This document shows, one piece after another, positions 16,566-24,580 of a stretch of 64,000 bases of DNA. Origin of the DNA: Mycobacterium sp. WUMAC-067 (GTDB lineage: Bacteria > Actinomycetota > Actinomycetes > Mycobacteriales > Mycobacteriaceae). A model generated the notes under the pieces. That model searched no databases, was not told where the DNA came from, and saw only the letters and a list, made by a program, of their open reading frames with translations. Both the position numbers and the translations under genes were made by a program. Position 1 is the first letter of the stretch, and each line of letters opens with the position of its first letter. Location: assembly GCF_020217485.1 (NCBI RefSeq), contig NZ_JAEKMI010000028.1, positions 1 through 64,000 on the forward strand, in the 5' to 3' direction.

Positions 16566-18401
16566 CTAGAAGGCGGCCTCGTCGAGCTCCATGATGTCGT
16601 TGTCCAGCGTCTCGATGACCTCGCGGGTGCTGGTCAGCATCGGCAGGAAGTTCTTCGCGAAGAACGATGCCACCGCGACCTTGCCCTCGTAGAAGGCCTT
16701 GTCGTCACCGGTGGCGCCGGCGTCGAGCGCCGCCACGGCCACCGCCGCCTGACGCTGCAACAACCAGCCGATGACCAGGTCACCGACGCTCATCAGGAAG
16801 CGCACCGAACCCAGACCCACCTTGTACAGGCTGGTCACGTCCTCCTGCGCGGCCATCAGGTAGCCGGTCAGCGAGGCCGCCATCGCCTGCACGTCGGTCA
16901 GGGCCTTGGCCAGATGCTCGCGTTCGGTCTTCAGCCGCCCGTTGCCGGACTCGCTGTCGACGAACGTCTGGATCTGCTCGGACACGTGGGCCAGCGCCAC
17001 ACCCTTGTCGCGGACGATCTTGCGGAAGAAGAAGTCCTGCGCCTGGATGGCGGTGGTGCCCTCGTAGAGCGAGTCGATCTTGGCGTCCCGGATGTACTGC
17101 TCGATCGGGTAGTCCTGCAGGAAGCCGGACCCACCGAACGTCTGCAGGCTCTCGGTCAGCTTGGCGTAGGCCTGCTCCGAGCCGACACCCTTGACCACCG
17201 GCAGCATCAGGTCGTTGACCTTGACGGCCAGCTCCGCGTCCACCCCGTGCAGGGCCTCGGCCACCGCCGAGTCCTGATAGGTCGACGTGAACAGGTACAG
17301 CGCGCGCAGACCCTCGGCGTAGGCCTTCTGGGTCATCAGCGACCGGCGCACGTCCGGGTGGTGCGTGATGGTCACCCGCGGTGCGGTCTTGTCGGTCATC
17401 TGGGTCATGTCCGCGCCCTGGACGCGAGACTTGGCGTACTCCAACGCGTTCAGGTAGCCCGTCGACAGGGTCGCGATGGCCTTGGTGCCCACCATCATGC
17501 GAGCCTGCTCGATCACGTCGAACATCTGCGCGATGCCGTTGTGCACCTCGCCGACCAGCCAGCCCTTGGCGGGAACGTCGTGCTGGCCGAAGCTCAGCTC
17601 ACACGTCGCCGACACCTTCAGGCCCATCTTGTGCTCGACGTTGGTGACGAACACGCCGTTACGCTCGCCCAGCTCACCGGTCTCGAAGTCGAACAGGAAC
17701 TTGGGCACGAAGAACAGCGACAGCCCCTTGGTGCCGGGTCCGGCGCCCTCGGGGCGCGCCAGCACCAGGTGGAAGATGTTCTCGAACAGGTCATCGGAGT
17801 CGGCGGAGGTGATGAATCGCTTCACACCGTCGATGTGCCAGGATCCGTCGTCCTGCTTGACGGCCTTGGTCCGCCCGGCGCCGACGTCGGAGCCGGCGTC
17901 CGGCTCGGTGAGCACCATGGTCGAACCCCAGCCGCGCTCGGCGGCCAGGACGGCCCACTTCTTCTGCTCCTCGGTGCCGAGGTGGTACAGGATGTTGGCG
18001 AAACCCGCGCCACCGGCGTACATCCAGACGGCGGGGTTGGCGCCGAGGATGTGCTCGTGCAGCGCCCACAGCAGCGACTTGGGCATGGCCACGCCGCCGA
18101 GGGCCTCGTCGATGCCGACCTTGTCCCACCCGGCCTCGATGACGGCGTGGACGGACTTCTTGAAGGATTCCGGCAGCGTCACCGAGTGCGTCTTCGGGTC
18201 GAAAACCGGCGGGTTGCGGTCGCCCTCGACGAACGAGTCGGCGATCGGCCCCTCGGCCAGCCGGCTCATTTCGTTCAACATTTCGCGGGCCGTGTCGACG
18301 TCCAGGTCGCTGTATTCGCCCTGGCCCAAGGCCTTGTCAACGCCCAATACCTCGAACAGGTTGAACGCCTGGTCGCGGACGTTGCTCTTGTAGTGGCTCA
18401 C
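16566..18401 (-). CDS. fadE5: acyl-CoA dehydrogenase FadE5
   Basis: A 611-residue FAD-dependent acyl-CoA dehydrogenase of the enlarged, AidB-like mycobacterial group. It introduces the alpha-beta double bond in beta-oxidation and is reported to have broad chain-length range. Visible motifs are GWGSTMVLTEPDAGSD in the FAD/substrate region, GVKRFITSADSD, the LQTFGGSGFLQDYPIEQYIRDAKI segment and YEGTTAIQAQDF near the catalytic glutamate. The GTG at 18401 (VSHYKSNVRDQ) is chosen because AGGAGGACCGTA precedes it and the length then equals that of Rv0244c. A TTAC-N6-GTAA repeat is about 50 bases upstream. Confidence 0.95.
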   Translation of the reverse strand: MSHYKSNVRDQAFNLFEVLGVDKALGQGEYSDLDVDTAREMLNEMSRLAEGPIADSFVEGDRNPPVFDPKTHSVTLPESFKKSVHAVIEAGWDKVGIDEALGGVAMPKSLLWALHEHILGANPAVWMYAGGAGFANILYHLGTEEQKKWAVLAAERGWGSTMVLTEPDAGSDVGAGRTKAVKQDDGSWHIDGVKRFITSADSDDLFENIFHLVLARPEGAGPGTKGLSLFFVPKFLFDFETGELGERNGVFVTNVEHKMGLKVSATCELSFGQHDVPAKGWLVGEVHNGIAQMFDVIEQARMMVGTKAIATLSTGYLNALEYAKSRVQGADMTQMTDKTAPRVTITHHPDVRRSLMTQKAYAEGLRALYLFTSTYQDSAVAEALHGVDAELAVKVNDLMLPVVKGVGSEQAYAKLTESLQTFGGSGFLQDYPIEQYIRDAKIDSLYEGTTAIQAQDFFFRKIVRDKGVALAHVSEQIQTFVDSESGNGRLKTEREHLAKALTDVQAMAASLTGYLMAAQEDVTSLYKVGLGSVRFLMSVGDLVIGWLLQRQAAVAVAALDAGATGDDKAFYEGKVAVASFFAKNFLPMLTSTREVIETLDNDIMELDEAAF

Positions 18402-18451
18402 TACGGTCCTCCTCGTTGAGAATGCCACTTGTGGTTGGGTACTAGGTCTAA

Positions 18452-18467
18452 GTTACCCACCAGTAAC
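18452..18467. promoter_or_regulatory. inverted repeat operator upstream of fadE5
   Basis: GTTACCCACCAGTAAC carries perfect five-base arms. Its TTAC-N6-GTAA core matches the repeat between fabG4 and fadA2. Confidence 0.6.
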
Positions 18468-18536
18468 AACACCTAAAATATCGTTAGCGTCAGTGGGATG
18501 CAAGCGGATGTGAGCTAGATTTCATTACCTAATTAA

Positions 18537-18548
18537 CCAACCGGTTGG
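18537..18548. promoter_or_regulatory. perfect palindrome ahead of the 2OG oxygenase gene
   Basis: CCAACCGGTTGG is a perfect 12-base palindrome within a TTAACCAACCGGTTGGGG context. It ends 13 bases before the ATG at 18562 and touches the ribosome binding region. TetR-type operators often look like this. A related AACCA-N6-TGGTT element lies upstream of fadE6. Confidence 0.5.
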
Positions 18549-18561
18549 GGAGGGCGCGCTG

Positions 18562-19623
18562 ATGCCGTCGCAAACCCGTTCTACCTGCGGCGACGGGGTC
18601 GGCGCGGTCGGTGTGCGGGCCGTCACTGCGGTGCCCGTCGTGGACCTGCGGGCCGACCCGAGGCGGTTGCGGGACGGCCTGCGCGAGGCCGGCCACCGGG
18701 TCGGGTTCTTCTATCTGACCGGTCATGGGGTCCCACCGGAATTGGTGACGCGGGTGCTCGGGGCCGCGCGCCGGCTCTTCGCGCTGCCGCAGGAGGACAA
18801 GGACGCCGTCGCCATGGTGCGCAGCCCGCACTTCCGCGGCTACACCCGCCTGGGCGGCGAGGTGACCCGCGGTCAGGTGGATTGGCGCGAGCAGATCGAC
18901 ATCGGGCCGCAGCGCCCGCCGATCGGCGGGCTGGGAAAGTCCGACTACCGGTGGCTGCAGGGGCCCAACCAGTGGCCGGCCGCGCTGCCGGAGCTGCCCG
19001 GAATCGTCGAGGAGTGGGACGCCGCGCTGTCCGCGGTGGCCCGCACCCTGCTGCGGCACTGGGCGGCCGCGCTGGGCAGCCCGGCCGGCGTCTTCGACCC
19101 GGCCTTCGCCGAAACCCCGGCCACGCTGATCAAGCTCATCCGCTACCCGGGGCGCGCGGCCGGCCCCCAGGGCGTGGGCGCGCATCGGGACGCCGGGGTG
19201 CTCACGCTGCTGCTGGCCGAGCCGGGCAGCCGGGGCCTGCAGGTGCGGCGGACCTGCGATGGCAACTGGATCGATGTGCCCCCGCGCGACGGGGCGTTCA
19301 TCGTCAACATCGGTGAGCTGCTGGAGGCGGCGACGCGCGGCTACCTGCGGGCCACCGAGCACCGGGTCAACCTGCAGGGCCCGGCGGCCGACCGGATCTC
19401 GGTGCCCTACTTCTTCAACCCGCGCCTCGACGCCCGGATACCCGTGCTCTCGCTGCCCCGAGAACTCGAGGCGAGCGCCGGAACGGATTGGACGCCGTCC
19501 CGCGATCCCGGCGACCCCATCTTCTCGGTCTACGGTCGCAATGCCTGGAAGAGCCGGCTGCGCTCGCACCCCGATGTCGCTTCCGCGCACGGGTATTCGG
19601 CAGAACGCTTAGAAAACGGGTAA
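18562..19623 (+). CDS. isopenicillin N synthase-like 2-oxoglutarate/Fe(II) oxygenase
   Basis: A 353-residue member of the 2OG-Fe(II) oxygenase family with an N-terminal DIOX_N domain (VPVVDLRADPRRLRDGLREAG ... FFYLTGHGV) and a C-terminal double-stranded beta helix. The iron ligands are the HxD of GAHRDAGVLTL (about residues 211-213) and the distal His in RATEHRVN. The co-substrate Arg lies in DRISVPYFF. It should oxidise a small molecule using 2-oxoglutarate or O2; the substrate is unknown. The ATG at 18562 follows GGGGAGGG. M. tuberculosis lacks it at this site. The flavin reductase gene follows on the same strand after about 80 bases. Confidence 0.9.
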   Translation: MPSQTRSTCGDGVGAVGVRAVTAVPVVDLRADPRRLRDGLREAGHRVGFFYLTGHGVPPELVTRVLGAARRLFALPQEDKDAVAMVRSPHFRGYTRLGGEVTRGQVDWREQIDIGPQRPPIGGLGKSDYRWLQGPNQWPAALPELPGIVEEWDAALSAVARTLLRHWAAALGSPAGVFDPAFAETPATLIKLIRYPGRAAGPQGVGAHRDAGVLTLLLAEPGSRGLQVRRTCDGNWIDVPPRDGAFIVNIGELLEAATRGYLRATEHRVNLQGPAADRISVPYFFNPRLDARIPVLSLPRELEASAGTDWTPSRDPGDPIFSVYGRNAWKSRLRSHPDVASAHGYSAERLENG

Positions 19624-19704
19624 GGGTGGCCGCGCCGGGGCGACGCGCGCCGGGTAGGGTCGAGCCCGAAAATACGTCTGGCGCTCTAGGGGCGAAAAAG
19701 TCCG

Positions 19705-20193
19705 GTGAACTCGAACAACAAGCTGACAGCGTCGTCACTTCGTGAAGCCTTCGGTCATTTCCCGTCTGGCGTGGTGGCCATCGCCGCCGAGGTGAACGGA
19801 ACCCGGGAAGGCCTGGCCGCCAGCACCTTTGTGCCCGTCTCGCTGGACCCGCCGTTGGTGTCGTTCTGCGTGCAGAACACCTCCACGACGTGGCCCAAAC
19901 TCAAGGACCTGCCCATGCTGGGCATCAGCGTGCTCGGCGAGGCCCACGACGAGGCCGCCCGCACGCTGGCCGCCAAGACCGGCGACAGGTTCGCCGGCCT
20001 CGAGACCGTGTCCCGGCCCACCGGTGCGGTCTTCATCAAGGGCACCGCCCTGTGGCTGGAAAGCGCGATCGAACAACTCATTCCCGCCGGCGATCACACC
20101 ATCGTCGTGTTGCGGGTCAGCGAGGTGACCGTGGACGCCGAGGTGGCGCCCATCGTGTTCCACCGGAGCAGTTTCCGCCGCCTGGGCGCCTGA
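19705..20193 (+). CDS. flavin reductase-like FMN-binding oxidoreductase (Rv0245 type)
   Basis: A 162-residue split-barrel flavin reductase. The start SLREAFGHFPSGVVAIAAEVNG and the core STFVPVSLDPPLVSFCVQNTSTTWPKL form the FMN site, and GDHTIVVLRVSEV closes the fold. Such proteins reduce free FMN for partner monooxygenases or act as small oxidoreductases. Length and position match Rv0245. The GTG at 19705 lacks a strong ribosome binding site. It converges with the sdh operon. Confidence 0.9.
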   Translation: MNSNNKLTASSLREAFGHFPSGVVAIAAEVNGTREGLAASTFVPVSLDPPLVSFCVQNTSTTWPKLKDLPMLGISVLGEAHDEAARTLAAKTGDRFAGLETVSRPTGAVFIKGTALWLESAIEQLIPAGDHTIVVLRVSEVTVDAEVAPIVFHRSSFRRLGA

Positions 20194-20212
20194 ACCGGCG
20201 TCCGGCCGCGCG

Positions 20213-20377
20213 CTAGGGGCGGTGGCTCAGCTCTTCCCGGAAACCTTGGATGCGGCTTTCGAGTTCGGCGGCGTCGTTGTGCCGCCCTTCCTTCTGCGCG
20301 AGCTGGGCACGCACCGACAATTGCCGAATCGCGGTCCGAATGTTGTTGATGCTGGCGGTTTCTCGCCTGGGTTCCAT
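20213..20377 (-). CDS. small hypothetical protein at the end of the sdh1 operon
   Basis: A 54-residue charged, helical protein starting MEPRRETASINNIRTAI and ending REELSHRP. It has no membrane segment and no cysteine. The ATG at 20377 has AAAGG seven bases upstream, and codon use (GC-rich third positions) is like the neighbours. It lies about 120 bases downstream of sdhB on the same strand, so it may be the last gene of the operon. A run of heptad-like Leu/Ile/Ala positions suggests an amphipathic helix or short coiled coil. No function can be assigned. Confidence 0.65.
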   Translation of the reverse strand: MEPRRETASINNIRTAIRQLSVRAQLAQKEGRHNDAAELESRIQGFREELSHRP

Positions 20378-20500
20378 GAGCTGCCTTTCCGGTCGTGGTA
20401 CACGGCCGCCCGTCCCCGGACGGCCCGACAGGATGCAGGTTGGTTACCCGGGTACCGCGGCGGCCTAACCCCGCAAACCGGGCGGGCGCGGCGCGCGCGC

Positions 20501-21247
20501 TCAGCGACGGAACAGCTTGTTACCGAGCCACACCACCGGGTCGTATTTGCGGTCGGCGACGCGCTCTTTCATCGGGATCAGCGCGTTGTCGGTGATCTTG
20601 ATGTTCTCCGGGCAGACCTCGGTGCAGCACTTGGTGATGTTGCAGTAGCCCAGGCCGTGCTCTTCCTGGGCTTCCTTGCGCCGGTCGCGGGTGTCCAGCG
20701 GGTGCATCTCCAGCTCGGCGATCCGCATCAGGAAGCGGGGGCCGGCGAACGCCTTCTTGTTCTCCTCGTGGTCGCGGACCACGTGGCACACGTTCTGGCA
20801 CAGGAAGCACTCGATGCACTTGCGGAACTCCTGCGAGCGCTGGACGTCCGCCTGCGCCATCCGGTACTCGCCGGGTTGCAGGTCCTTGGGCGGCGCGAAA
20901 GACGGGATCTCGCGGGCCTTCTCGTAGTTGAACGAGACGTCGGTGACCAGGTCCCGGATCACGGGGAACGTCCGCAGCGGCGTGACGGTGACGACCTCGT
21001 CCTCGGCGAAGGTCGACATCCGGGTCATGCAGAGCAGCCGCGGGTAGCCGTTGATCTCCGCGGAGCACGAGCCGCACTTGCCCGCCTTGCAGTTCCACCG
21101 GACCGCCAGGTCGGGCGTCTGGGTCTGCTGCAGGCGGTGGATGATGTCGAGGACGACCTCACCCTCGTTGACCTCGACGGTGAAGTCCTGCAACGCACCG
21201 TTGGCGTCGTCGCCGCGCCACACCCGCATCGTCGCGTTGTAGGTCAT
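20501..21247 (-). CDS. sdhB: succinate dehydrogenase 1 iron-sulfur subunit SdhB
   Basis: A 248-residue iron-sulfur protein that carries electrons from the FAD subunit to the membrane quinone site. The N-terminal plant-type [2Fe-2S] domain has CKAGKCGSCSAEING and a later LLC. The C-terminal domain has CIECFLCQNVC and CCTEVCPENIKI for the [4Fe-4S] and [3Fe-4S] clusters. It directly follows sdhA with no gap, so translation is coupled. It matches Rv0247c (Sdh1). Confidence 0.95.
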   Translation of the reverse strand: MTYNATMRVWRGDDANGALQDFTVEVNEGEVVLDIIHRLQQTQTPDLAVRWNCKAGKCGSCSAEINGYPRLLCMTRMSTFAEDEVVTVTPLRTFPVIRDLVTDVSFNYEKAREIPSFAPPKDLQPGEYRMAQADVQRSQEFRKCIECFLCQNVCHVVRDHEENKKAFAGPRFLMRIAELEMHPLDTRDRRKEAQEEHGLGYCNITKCCTEVCPENIKITDNALIPMKERVADRKYDPVVWLGNKLFRR

Positions 21248-23191
21248 TTACTTCTCCGTCCTGGGTGTCCGCCCTGGATGCCCGGCGAGTTCCTCGTCGG
21301 TGTAGTACTTCTCCAGCTCGGCGATGTCGAACAGTTCCAGCAGATCGGGCCGCATCGGCGTCTGCTCTTTCTTCGTGATGGTGATGTCGGGGATCACCGC
21401 GCCTTCAACGTCGCCTGGCTCGGCGACTGCCTCGCAGACCAGCAACAGCTTGCGCCACGACGAGTCCATCGACGGGTGGTCGTCGCGGGTGTGCCCGCCG
21501 CGGCTCTCGGTGCGCTGCAGCGCGGCCTTGGCGACGCATTCGCTGACCAGCAGCATGTTGCGCAGGTCGATGGCCAGGTTCCAGCCCGGGTTGTAGCGGC
21601 GCTGCCCCTCCACATGCAGGTTCTTGAAGCGCTCCCGCAGCTTGTCGAGCCGGGCCAGGGCCTCGGAGACCTCGTCGGCGTTGCGGATGATGCCGACCAG
21701 GTCGTTCATCGACTGCTGCAGCTCCAGCTGCAGGGTGTAGGGGTTCTCGCCGGGGCCGCCGCCGGCCGGCGCCTCGAAGGGGGACAGCGCCCGCTTCGCC
21801 GCCGCGTCGACGGCGCCCTCCCCGATCGTCGGGCGGCTGCTCAGCGCCCGCACGTAGTCGGCGGCGCCCAGGCCGGCGCGCCGGCCGAACACCAGCAGGT
21901 CCGACAGCGAGTTGCCGCCCAGCCGGTTCGAGCCGTGCATGCCGCCGGAGCATTCGCCGGCGGCGAAGAGCCCGGGCACGGTGGCCGCGCCGGTGTCGGC
22001 GTCGACCTCGACGCCGCCCATCACGTAGTGGCAGGTCGGCCCGACTTCCATCGGCTCCTTGGTGATGTCGACCCCGGCCAGCTCCTTGAACTGGTGGTAC
22101 ATCGAGGGCAGGCGGCGGTTGATCTCCGCAGGCGTCAGCCGCGACGCGATGTCGAGGAAGACGCCGCCGTGCGGGCTGCCCCGGCCGGCCTTGACCTCGG
22201 AGTTGATCGCGCGCGCGACCTCGTCGCGGGGCAGCAGGTCAGGCGTGCGGCGGGCCGAGTCGTTGTCCTTGAGCCACTGGTCGGCCTCTTGCTCGGACTC
22301 GGCGTACTGCCCCTTGAACACCGACGGGATGTAGTCGAACATGAACCGCTTGCCGTCGGAGTTCTTGAGCACCCCGCCGTCACCGCGGACGCCCTCGGTG
22401 ACCAGGATCCCCTTCACACTCGGCGGCCACACCATGCCGGTCGGGTGGAACTGGACGAACTCCATGTTGATCAGCGACGCGCCCGCCCGCAGGGCCAGAG
22501 CGTGACCGTCACCGGTGTACTCCCAGGAGTTCGAGGTGACCTTGAACGACTTGCCGATGCCGCCGGTGGCCAACACCACCGCGGGCGCCTCGAACAGGAT
22601 GAAGTTGCCGCTTTCGCGGATGTAGCCGAACGCTCCGGCGATCGCGTCGCCGTCCTTGATCAGCTCGGTGATCGTGGTCTCGGCGAACACCCGGATCCGG
22701 GCCTCGTAGTCGCCGAGTTCGGCGTAATCCTCCTGCTGCAGCGAGACGATCTTCTGCTGCATGGTGCGGATCAGCTCCAGGCCGGTGCGGTCACCGACGT
22801 GCGCCAGCCGCGGGTAGGTGTGACCGCCGAAGTTGCGCTGGCTGATCTTGCCGTCCTTGAGGCGATCGAACAGCGCGCCATAGGTTTCCAGCTCCCAGAC
22901 GCGGTCCGGGGCCTCCTTGGCGTGCAGTTCGGCCATGCGCCAGTTGTTGAGGAACTTCCCACCGCGCATCGTGTCGCCGAAGTGGGTCTTCCAGTTGTCC
23001 TTCGGGTTGGTGTTGCCCATCGAGGCCGCGCACCCACCCTCGGCCATCACCGTGTGGGCCTTGCCGAACAGGGACTTGCACACCACCGCGACCCGCAGGC
23101 CGCGTTCACGCGCTTCGATGACCGCACGCAATCCCGCGCCGCCGGCGCCGATGACGACTACGTCGTAGGCATGCCGCTCGACATCAACCAT
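21248..23191 (-). CDS. sdhA: succinate dehydrogenase 1 flavoprotein subunit SdhA
   Basis: A 647-residue flavoprotein that oxidises succinate to fumarate. The N-terminal Rossmann motif VVIGAGGAGLRAVIEA binds FAD, and the covalent flavin attachment region is around KAHTVMAEGGCAASMGN. ATGG, DGHALALRAGA and FHPTGMVWP are typical family motifs, and the catalytic region is near SRLTPAEINRRL. CHYVMGGVEVDADTG and NRLGGNSLSDLLVFG are present towards the C-terminus. It matches Rv0248c. It is the second gene of sdhC-sdhA-sdhB. Confidence 0.95.
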   Translation of the reverse strand: MVDVERHAYDVVVIGAGGAGLRAVIEARERGLRVAVVCKSLFGKAHTVMAEGGCAASMGNTNPKDNWKTHFGDTMRGGKFLNNWRMAELHAKEAPDRVWELETYGALFDRLKDGKISQRNFGGHTYPRLAHVGDRTGLELIRTMQQKIVSLQQEDYAELGDYEARIRVFAETTITELIKDGDAIAGAFGYIRESGNFILFEAPAVVLATGGIGKSFKVTSNSWEYTGDGHALALRAGASLINMEFVQFHPTGMVWPPSVKGILVTEGVRGDGGVLKNSDGKRFMFDYIPSVFKGQYAESEQEADQWLKDNDSARRTPDLLPRDEVARAINSEVKAGRGSPHGGVFLDIASRLTPAEINRRLPSMYHQFKELAGVDITKEPMEVGPTCHYVMGGVEVDADTGAATVPGLFAAGECSGGMHGSNRLGGNSLSDLLVFGRRAGLGAADYVRALSSRPTIGEGAVDAAAKRALSPFEAPAGGGPGENPYTLQLELQQSMNDLVGIIRNADEVSEALARLDKLRERFKNLHVEGQRRYNPGWNLAIDLRNMLLVSECVAKAALQRTESRGGHTRDDHPSMDSSWRKLLLVCEAVAEPGDVEGAVIPDITITKKEQTPMRPDLLELFDIAELEKYYTDEELAGHPGRTPRTEK

Positions 23192-23238
23192 GAAAACCCT
23201 CGCTAGCTAAGTTCTGATTTTGTGAGTCAAATGGCTTT

Positions 23239-24066
23239 TCAGCCAACAAATCTCAGGTCGCTGATGGCGCCGCTGGCGACCAGTGCGATGTAGAAATCGG
23301 TGAGCATCAGGGTGCCCAGCGTGATCCAGGCGAATTGCTTGTGCCGGGTGTTGATGGCGCTGACCTGCGTCCAGATCCAGTACCGCACAGGGTTTTTGGA
23401 GAAGTGCTTGAGCCGACCGCCGGTGACGTGCCGGCACGAGTGGCAGGACAGCGTGTAGACCCACAGCATGATGACGTTGCCCAGCAGGATCAGGTTGCCC
23501 AGGCCGAAGCCGAATCCGCCCGGCCCGCTGTCGGAATGGAACGCGACGATCGCGTCGTAGCTGTTGACGATCGAGATGAGGCAGGCGATATAGAAGAAGT
23601 ACCGGTGGGTGTTCTGGATGATCAGCGGGAACTTGGTCTCGCCGCTGTAGTGCACGCGCGGCTCGGCCACCGCGCACGCGGTGGGCGACTGCCACACCGT
23701 GCGGTAGTAGGCGCCACGGTAGTAGTAGCAGGTCAACCGGAACAGCAGCAGGAACGGCAGCGACAACGCCGCGTACGGCAGCCACCACACGTCCGGCAGG
23801 AACTGCGGCCAGATGTCGCCGGCCTCACCGCAACCCTTGCTGACGCACGGCGAGTAGAACGGCGTCAGGTAGTGGTACTTGGGGACGAAGAAGTAATTCT
23901 GCTGGAACGCCCGGGCCGTCGCGTAGATGACGAATGCGGCGAAGCCGAGGTCGATCCTCAGCGGCGACATCCACCACCGGTCGGTGCGTAGGGTCCGTTG
24001 CTGGATACGGGCGCGCGTGGGTGAAAAGACACCGGACGCAGGACGGTTCGCCGTAGGTGCGCTCAT
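23239..24066 (-). CDS. sdhC: succinate dehydrogenase 1 membrane anchor SdhC
   Basis: A 275-residue integral membrane subunit with about five hydrophobic segments that anchors SdhA/SdhB and forms the quinone site. It matches Rv0249c. Two Cys/His clusters, SPCVSKGCGEAGD and LSCHSCRHVTGG, are conspicuous. A membrane-embedded Rieske-type iron-sulfur centre has been described for mycobacterial Sdh1, and these residues are the natural candidates for ligands or disulfides. The ATG at 24066 has AGAGGAAC upstream. An inverted repeat CTTCGA-N12-TCGAAG and a GC hairpin precede it. Confidence 0.92.
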   Translation of the reverse strand: MSAPTANRPASGVFSPTRARIQQRTLRTDRWWMSPLRIDLGFAAFVIYATARAFQQNYFFVPKYHYLTPFYSPCVSKGCGEAGDIWPQFLPDVWWLPYAALSLPFLLLFRLTCYYYRGAYYRTVWQSPTACAVAEPRVHYSGETKFPLIIQNTHRYFFYIACLISIVNSYDAIVAFHSDSGPGGFGFGLGNLILLGNVIMLWVYTLSCHSCRHVTGGRLKHFSKNPVRYWIWTQVSAINTRHKQFAWITLGTLMLTDFYIALVASGAISDLRFVG

Positions 24067-24078
24067 CTAGTTGTTCCT

Positions 24079-24102
24079 CTTCGAACGGGCTGTCTGTCGA
24101 AG
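24079..24102. promoter_or_regulatory. inverted repeat just upstream of sdhC
   Basis: CTTCGA and TCGAAG are perfect six-base arms separated by 12 bases. The repeat ends close to the sdhC ribosome binding site. It could be an operator or an mRNA stem in the leader. Confidence 0.4.
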
Positions 24103-24117
24103 GGTACACAGATGCAA

Positions 24118-24137
24118 GCCCCCCTCCCGCGGGGGGC
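24118..24137. terminator. GC-rich hairpin between the Rv0250c-type gene and sdhC
   Basis: GCCCCCC and GGGGGGC pair around a six-base loop. There is no T run, so it may terminate or attenuate read-through from the upstream gene into the sdh operon. Confidence 0.45.
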
Positions 24138-24160
24138 ATGGGTCGGGGTGTTCGGGTTGT

Positions 24161-24475
24161 TCAGGACCTGTTGTGACCCCCGACGCCCTCGTCGTCGACG
24201 TCACGCCAGAATTCGCTGTCGTACTGGGTGTCGGGAATGACGATCTTCTCGCCGGACTGCTGCACGGTGGCGCCCGCGAGGTCCAACTCGGACACGTCGG
24301 TATCGAGCAAGTCGACGTCGGACAGGATGCGGTCCGCGTCGATGATGATGCGGCGCATCGCGGGGCTGTCGCCGTATCGCGACCGCAGGGAGCTCACGCA
24401 CCGCCGAAGGCCGCCGATCAGGTCGTGCAGTTCGGCGAATTCGGTCGTGTCAGTCGCGCTCGGTGTGCTCCTCAA
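24161..24475 (-). CDS. conserved hypothetical protein (Rv0250c type)
   Basis: A 104-residue soluble, acidic protein of unknown function that precedes the sdh1 operon on the same strand, as Rv0250c does in M. tuberculosis. It has an N-terminal helical part (EFAELHDLIGGLRRCVSSLRSRYGDS) and an acidic tail (DTQYDSEFWRDVDDEG). The TTG at 24475 is preferred because GAGGAG lies five bases upstream; an in-frame longer reading lacks such a site. No motif points to an activity. Confidence 0.8.
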   Translation of the reverse strand: MRSTPSATDTTEFAELHDLIGGLRRCVSSLRSRYGDSPAMRRIIIDADRILSDVDLLDTDVSELDLAGATVQQSGEKIVIPDTQYDSEFWRDVDDEGVGGHNRS

Positions 24476-24580
24476 GGGATCTCCTCGGCAGTGTTTCGGA
24501 TCACAGTTCGCCCTCAATACTATCCACGGCACAGCCGAACGTCAGACCATTGAGCCCCGACGCCAAGGGAGCAAACACTG

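Noticed and set aside
20222..23206. Open frame of almost 1000 codons on the plus strand opposite sdhB and sdhA
   Set aside because: Shadow of the sdh genes. The translation is a low-complexity Arg/Val/His/Gln mix with no family features.
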